Below, piece after piece: positions 58,430-64,000 of a stretch of DNA of 64,000 bases. This DNA comes from Balaenoptera acutorostrata (lineage: Eukaryota; Chordata; Mammalia; Artiodactyla; Balaenopteridae). Position numbers and translations under genes: made by a program. A model generated the notes under the pieces. That model saw nothing but the letters and a program-made list of their open reading frames with translations. It did no database searches and had not been told where the DNA came from. Numbering within the stretch: the stretch's first letter is position 1; the number at the start of each line of letters is the position of its first letter. Location of the stretch: the NCBI RefSeq assembly GCF_949987535.1, contig NC_080067.1, positions 55,920,405 to 55,984,404 on the forward strand. The letters are read 5' to 3'.

Positions 58430-59225
58430 TAGATTATAACCCACAGTTTAAGATAAATATCCACGAGTCCATACGATATATATACATAATTGAATAAATA
58501 AACAAGTGGGGATGAAAAGACAAATCTGCCATGCAGAAGAATTCCAAATCATTTATGCAGCTGCTTGTCCCTACCGAAGAAGTTGAGCAGAACTAGCCAT
58601 CTCAATAGCGTGGGCTGTGTGGAGTGACCTCCTTCCAAAGAGTACAGTATTGAGGGGGGGGGAAAGAGTACCTTCACAGTGGAGGAACCTTCCAAACACT
58701 CCCTCAGCCAGGTGATCAAAGTCAACATCACCAGTGATAAGTCATGCTGTTGGTGTGTACTCTTGACATGATGTGATGAGACCACCTCTGTGGTCTTCCT
58801 CTCAAAACTCATAACCCCAGTCTATTCATGAGAAAAACATCATGAAAATTCTAATTGAGGGACATTCTACGTGATACCTATGGGGTACCTAACCAGTACC
58901 CCTTTAAACAGTCAAGGTCATCAAAAACATGGAAAATCTGAGAAAGTGTCAAAGCCCAGAGGAGCCTAAGGAGACATGACAACTAAATGTAACATGGTAT
59001 CCTGGATGGGATCCTGGAATAGAAAAAGGACATTAGAGAAAACTGAGGAAATCTGAATAAAGTATGGACTTTAATAATAATGCATTAGTATTGGTTCTTT
59101 AATTATAACAAATGTGCCATCCCAGTGTAAGCTGTTAGTAAGATAGGAAACCATAGTTTACCCTGTATACCATCTTTGCAACTTTTCTATAAACCTTAAA
59201 CAAAAAGTTTATTTTTAAAAAGGTA
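58430..59225 (+). mobile_element. Old L1 (L1M) 3' UTR
   Basis: It matches the L1M 3' UTR order: acatggtatcctggatggga, gaatagaaaaaggacattag, aatctgaataaagtatggac, caacttttctataaacctta, then aaaagtttatttttaaaaag. Noncoding. Confidence 0.7.
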
Positions 59226-59317
59226 AATATACGAAATCATGTTTTTTTAATGAGATGCTTTTATTAAAAGTGGAGTTCAGAGAAGCTCCAGAGCCCTGCT
59301 CTCTATATCTCTGACCC

Positions 59318-59525
59318 TAGGGACTTCCCTCGTGGTCCAGTGGTTAAGACTCCACACTCCCAATGCAGCCGGTCCGGGTTCGATCCCTAGTCAGGGAACT
59401 AGAGCCCGCATGCATACCGCAACTAAAAGATCCCTCATGCCGCAACTGAAGATCTCGAGTGCCACAAATGAGACCCGGATCAGCCAAATAAATAAATAAA
59501 TAAATAAATATTTTAAAAAAAATAA
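59318..59525 (+). mobile_element. CHR-type SINE, short variant
   Basis: It begins tagggacttccctcgtggtc and has a B box of the form gggttcgatccct. The body (gcataccgcaactaaaagat) differs from the main cetacean type, and the tail is (AAAT)n. It is bracketed by atatctctgaccc (59305-59317 and 59526-59538). Confidence 0.92.
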
Positions 59526-59538
59526 ATATCTCTGACCC

Positions 59539-60384
59539 CACCCGCTGCTCCAATCCTAGCTTGCCCCTCTGAAACCCAGAGCAGTTTGAAATCACTATCA
59601 TGAAAAACTGGGACAAGTTACCATTACAAAACACCAGCCCATTTCAGGCAGCCTAGCAGCACTGAGCTGCATGACTTCAGCTGACTGTATTAGACCACGA
59701 GCTCTATGTGGGAACCCCATCTTAGCCCCACAAGCGCATGCTGAGCACTCTGTTGGCATCAAAACACTCTGCTGACAAACTCACCAGCACCAGCATGAGC
59801 GGCACCATTGCAAACACAAGGTGATGGCTTTCACTGCCAGCCCTTCTGGCCTTTCTTGGCCACAGATCTGCAAAAATTACTTCCCCATTAGTCAAGTCTG
59901 TTCCCTGTGAGATCAGACAGGACAAATCTCTCCAACATGCCCTTCTGGCCTCCTGGAGTCTTACAGAGTGGTGCACCCTCCCCCTCACCCCCATCACCCC
60001 ACCCAAACACCACCTCCGGTAGAACTCAAAAAAGGAGGGAAACAGGAGATTCCGAAAATCGATCAGGTTTATTTTTATACTACTTTCATGTTTAACTGAT
60101 CCATTTTATCACAGATTAATCACCCACAGGACAAACGGGTACAGCTGAATCAAGCCCTTGCACGCTCTCTGCAAATGAAAGTTAACATTCACACAGAGAG
60201 CTACAGATTTTGTTTCCCATCAGTTGAGAGTGGCCATTGTTCCAAATGGCAGTAATATCGCAGCAATGAATCACTGTCATGAAAGTAACATCTGTGGAGT
60301 CAGGAAAGAACTATTACGAAAACAGATGAATCACTTGGGAACCCAGGGTTCACACTAACATCACATTACTTATGTAGCAGTTTG
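59539..60384. other. Unique DNA, no feature seen
   Basis: No repeat or exon recognised. Confidence 0.4.
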
Positions 60385-60790
60385 GAGAGGCATTCATTTT
60401 ACAAGTAATTAGTGAGCACCCACTACATGCCAGGCAAATCCCAGCTCTCATGGAGCTTATGTTCTTATGTAGGAAACTCAATATTTAAGAAAACAAGACA
60501 TGAAGAAAAATTCATAGTGATAAGCGCTGGGGTGAAAATCACCCATGGTAAAATGCTAGGATGATGAGGCTGTGGGCGAGGTAATACGGACGGATCGGGG
60601 AGGCAGATTTGATGGTCGGGAAAGACTTGCCAGACAGGTAACGTTTGAACTTTTTGTCACTGACCCAAATGTCCAAGAGATGCAAGCCATGCAAAGACTT
60701 GGGAGAAGGGTGTTCCTGGCAGAGGGAACGGCACAATGCAAAGGCCCTAAAATGGAACCAGGTTGGTGTGTTCCAGAAATAAAAACCTCC
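60385..60790 (-). mobile_element. L2 LINE 3' region, antisense
   Basis: The plus strand has gagcacccactacatgccag, agctctcatggagcttatgt, agagggaacggcacaatgca and aaggccctaaaatggaacca, the complement of the L2 3' region. Confidence 0.7.
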
Positions 60791-61199
60791 TGACAATCCC
60801 CAGAGATGGGCAACTGTAGTTCAGAAAGGTGAAATCTGAGGCCAACGTGGAAATAAACCCAGCACAGCCGACTGCCCTGCTAGTCTCCAAGCACCACGCA
60901 GAGCTGTGTCCTTAGCTGGGAAGCTAGGCCCCAAAAGAACTGAGTGCGGGGAATCAGGCCCTCATCTGAGAAAGAGGTTCATGGGGCAAAGAGGCAGCCT
61001 CTGAAAGCTGTTTCACAGGAAGAGAATTTGAGGCCAGACATAAAAATCAAGACTCCTGTGCAATGTGGCCAGGGCCCAGCAGCCCAAATGACTTGATACT
61101 ATACAGGGCACATGAGGCCCCAGGGCTGGGCAGCAAGGGCCCACAAGCACCAAGCAGGTGCACGGGAGGATCGTCAAAATCCCAAGGGAACTTACTATA

Positions 61200-61300
61200 T
61201 ACTGCACTGAGTCTCCCCCACCCCAAGAATCCCAGTTTAGTAGGTATGTGACAGAACCTGGGAATCTGAATTTAAATAAGTTCCCAGGTGATTCTGTTTA
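61200..61300. mobile_element. Possible MER5-like fragment
   Basis: The stretch tgggaatctgaatttaaata followed by agttcccaggtgattctgtt resembles the interior of MER5-type elements. No terminal repeat is visible. Confidence 0.35.
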
Positions 61301-61479
61301 GCCAGACCTTAGAATGACTGTGGTTGGGAGTGAGGAGAGGGCAAGCTTGTCCTGGAGGGGAAAGTTGAGTCTGAAGAATCCTATGTCTACAAACGAATAG
61401 AATCAAGGATTGAAGTGAGTGCAGTAAAAGCATTTGGTATAACTCAGTGTCCATTCATAATTTTAAAAATTATTTTAAA

Positions 61480-61795
61480 AGAAAAAGGGAAGTAAAATTT
61501 TATAGTCTAACAAAGATTATCTAAAAAATGTATAGCTTATATCATTTATGGAGAATTTGAAAGTATTCTCCTAGGCATAGGAATGAAACAAGATTGTCAG
61601 CTATTACCACTTATATTCAATGCCATTATAGATGTCATATTTAATGCAATTAAACAAGAAAAAGAAAAAAATCTTATACAAGTTGGGAAGAAAAAAAATA
61701 AAGTGAATGCAGCTGAAATAAAAAAATATATATATGAAACCAAAACTGTACCAGCTAATAGGAAAATACAGTTAAGAACGTTGTGTAACTAGGTG
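61480..61795 (+). mobile_element. Ancient L1 ORF2 (RT) scrap
   Basis: The frame from 61583 reads KQDCQLLPLIFNAIIDVIFN and KQEKEKNLIQVGKKKNKVN. This aligns with the L1 RT block [18 protein letters not shown]...[17 protein letters not shown] seen in L1-B. It is much more diverged than L1-A. Confidence 0.75.
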
Positions 61796-61799
61796 TATT

Positions 61800-62546
61800 C
61801 CTTTCCCTCCAACCACATCTCCAAATTCAGGAGACATTACCTTTGTTTTCAATATCATGTATTCAGTGTAAGTTTAAAACCTAAACTTAGGCTATATGAT
61901 GTTTCATAATGTCATGTTTAACATTGGCTCATGAAATTCCTGAAAATTTAAAACCAGCTCTCAGCATGAGCCAGTTGCAGCGTACCACTGGCAAAAGCTT
62001 TTAAAAAAAACAGTCCGCTGCCTTTCCTTTCCTTTCCCTCTTCAGGTCTTAGTCTTCTCTTCCCTACAATCAAGGTACAGCCTTCACATCTGCTGCTAGG
62101 AGCCCCACGGTTCCAGCTGCTGAGGGGCAGCTGGTGCCAGGAGGTGGGCAGGGAGGGGGATGGGAGGAAGCAGCTGGCTCACTGGCCCCGTCTAGGAATC
62201 GTCAAGAATGGCTGTGTTTGGGGTGTTTTACGTACTGGGATTTCACACAAGAGCTCATTCAGAAAAGCAGCTCTTGGGGGCAGGGCGGGGAACAGTAACG
62301 ACAATGTTTTTCTTCAAGTGTGAAAACTGCTGGTCTAGGTTATTGACACACAGTCTACACGTCCATCCATGATCGTGCAGATATGTGTTACCCACGCCCC
62401 AATAAAGCTGGTGGTGCCAGCGATGCCCTCCTCCAATCTAATGTGAAGCTAAAGAACGTGATGGGAGGGATATGTTTCCAACACAGCACAAGCTAGTTCA
62501 CTCTTAGCTTGAGAGTACACTCTATTCTCAATTCTAAATACATTTT
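61800..62546. other. Unique DNA, no feature seen
   Basis: No repeat or exon recognised. Confidence 0.4.
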
Positions 62547-62559
62547 AAAAATACACCTC

Positions 62560-62894
62560 GGGGCTTCCCTGGTGGCGCAGGGATTGAGAATCTGCCTGCC
62601 AATGCAGGGGACACGGGTTCGAGCCCTGGTCTGGGAGGATCCCGCATGCCGCGGAGCAACTGGGCCCGTGAGCCACAACTGCTGAGCCTGCGCGTCTGGA
62701 GCCTGTGCTCCGCAACAAGAGAGGCCGCGACAGTGAGAGGCCCGCGCACCGCGATGAGGAGTGGCCCCCTCTTGCCACAACTAGAGAAAGCCCTCGCACA
62801 GAAACGAAGACCCAACACAGCCAAAAATAAATAAATAAATAAATAAATTAGTTTAAAAAAAAAAAACTAAATGGGAAGCATCTCTTTAAAAAAA
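62560..62894 (+). mobile_element. CHR-type SINE with extended 3' end
   Basis: Short-subfamily SINE with a full body, bracketed by aaaaatacacctc (62547-62559 and 62895-62907). After the (AAAT)n tail and an A-run there is a unique segment, ctaaatgggaagcatctctt, and a second A-run, all inside the duplication. The A-box region carries a change (gcgcagggattg rather than gcgcagtggttg). Confidence 0.93.
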
Positions 62895-63294
62895 AAAAAT
62901 ACACCTCTATACAGATGCTCCTTGGTTAAGAGCGATGAATCCTGCTTCACCTACTAAATGCCATCCTATGCTTATAAATTAAGAAAAATCAAATTTTCTA
63001 CCTAATGTCAAAACACATACCCAAAAAGTATGATTGTCAACGGCATACAGTCCATTCTCCCAAGTTGTAACCAGCTCTGCTGCCAGAAGTCTTCCTTCTA
63101 CTTCTCATTACTGGGGTCTCATGGAATGCCATTCTCACTCAAGGATTCCTCCTGGGAAAAATTAATTTCTCCCTCGTCCATATTCCCATAGGGCCCCACC
63201 TCCATGTCTCCTCCAGCAGTGATTCCAGTTTGCTTGGTTATTTATGGATGTCACTCCTGCTGGGTTTGGGGTGGAGCAGGGAGGGCGATGTGAA

Positions 63295-63409
63295 AGAGGG
63301 GAACCTAACATTTATTGCATCATTTCTATGTTCCAGGCTCTACGCTAAATGCTTTACAGGCATCGTTTCCTGTAGTCCTCACAATAATCCTATGAGATAG
63401 GTACTATTT
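63295..63409 (-). mobile_element. MIR SINE (left part), split by a SINE
   Basis: The plus strand has ccaggctctacgctaaatgc and cacaataatcctatgagata, the complement of the MIR 3' half. The remainder follows the inserted SINE at 63717-63815. Confidence 0.75.
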
Positions 63410-63705
63410 ATTTTTAATTAATTATTTTTATTTTTTATTTTTTGGCTGTGTTGGGTCTTCGTTTCTGTGCGAGGACTTCCTCTAGTTGCGGCAAGCGGGG
63501 GCCACTCTTCATCGCGGTGCGCGGGCCTCTCACCATCGTGGCCTCTCTTGTTGCGGAGCAGAGGCTCCAGACGCACAGGCTCAGTAGTTGTGGCTCACGG
63601 GCCTAGTTGCTCCGCGGCACGCGGGATCCTCCCAGACCAGGGCTCGAACCCGTGTCCCCTGCATTGGCAGGCAGATTCTCAACCACTGCGCCACCAGGGA
63701 AGCCG
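63410..63705 (-). mobile_element. CHR-type SINE, antisense, inside a MIR
   Basis: The minus strand begins ggcttccctggtggcgcagt and ends in an A-rich tail, seen here as T-rich sequence at 63410-63441. It is bracketed by aggtactattt (63399-63409 and 63706-63716), which lies in the MIR. Confidence 0.95.
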
Positions 63706-63716
63706 AGGTACTATTT

Positions 63717-63815
63717 TTATCCCAATTCTACAGATAGGTATAGGGGATTTTTTTGTTACTTGGCTCAGGCTACATGGTGCTAGAGTCCTCAGGATCTGAA
63801 TCCTAGCTCTCTGGC
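63717..63815 (-). mobile_element. MIR SINE (right part)
   Basis: The plus strand tcccaattctacagataggt, ggctcaggctacatggtgct and tgaatcctagctctctggct continues the MIR complement interrupted at 63409. Confidence 0.65.
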
Positions 63816-64000
63816 TCCTAGGATAAGGTCTGTGGTCATTATTCCTTCTAGTGAGGAACCTGTGGGGCTCAACTGTGTCTTACTGTTATTAACCTTACTT
63901 GCTTTACAAGACCCGCTTTGCTTTGTCACTGTCTCATCACCCTGCATTTCCAGCCAACACACTGGCAGCTTGGGGTTGGGACTGTGGTGAGGTGAGGGTT

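Noticed and set aside
59484..59515. Regular short repeats that could suggest an array
   Set aside because: These are the (AAAT)n tails of SINEs. They have no spacer structure and are not a CRISPR array.
62568..62660. tRNA-like A and B boxes at the SINE heads
   Set aside because: They are SINE promoters derived from a tRNA. The stretches are too diverged and lack an acceptor stem, so I do not call tRNA genes.

Overview
This is nuclear DNA from a mammal, and almost certainly from a cetacean (whale or dolphin). The best taxonomic evidence is ten copies of tRNA-derived SINEs of the CHR type. Most of them end in the GC-rich body beginning gagaggcccgcgcaccgcgat and an (AAAT)n tail, a form abundant in whales and dolphins. 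They occur beside full-length artiodactyl-style L1 LINEs and old mammalian repeats (MIR, L2, MER5, MER2, MLT1). I saw no ruminant BovB or Bov-tA. I found no convincing host protein-coding exon, RNA gene or CRISPR array. The window reads as gene-free, repeat-dense intergenic or deep intronic DNA, and nearly all open reading frames outside the L1s are chance or fall inside repeats.

Layout. 1-17 kb: mostly unique DNA with MIR fragments, a MER5-like element, a 196-bp inverted-repeat DNA element nested in a MIR (3367-3562) and four CHR SINEs. 17.2-18.2 kb: a 1-kb DNA transposon with about 90-bp terminal inverted repeats. Between them, on the minus strand, lie the decayed remains of a Mutator-like (MULE) transposase preceded by a FLYWCH-type zinc finger; this is the most unusual object in the window. 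19-26 kb: an LTR-like repeat, then a long antisense L2 split by an old L1, which is itself split by a SINE. 26-42 kb: L2 fragments on both strands, an MLT1-type LTR, three very short L1 tails with target-site duplications, a MER2-type element and a MER5A element. 41.7-44.1 kb: two probable solo retroviral LTRs.

44.5-57.7 kb is a three-level nest. An older full-length L1 (called L1-A here) was broken inside its ORF1 by a younger full-length L1 (L1-B, 46151-53466, 10-bp target duplication). The ORF2 of L1-B was then broken by a CHR SINE (49784-50067, 13-bp target duplication). Both L1s are dead. L1-B has one frameshift in ORF1. In ORF2 it has the SINE, a frameshift, a substitution of the first catalytic Asp of the reverse-transcriptase FADD motif, and an in-frame stop. 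57.7-64 kb: AT-rich DNA, an old L1 3' UTR, an ancient L1 reverse-transcriptase scrap, an L2 fragment and three more SINEs, one of them inside a MIR.

Nothing here forms an operon or pathway. The functional logic is parasitic: the L1 endonuclease and reverse transcriptase are the known source of mobilisation for the SINEs, and the A-rich target duplications around several SINEs and L1 tails fit that machinery. Two SINEs and one L1 tail carry extra unique sequence between two A-runs inside their target duplications, which looks like 3' transduction. Repeat names come from recognition by eye and were not checked against a database.
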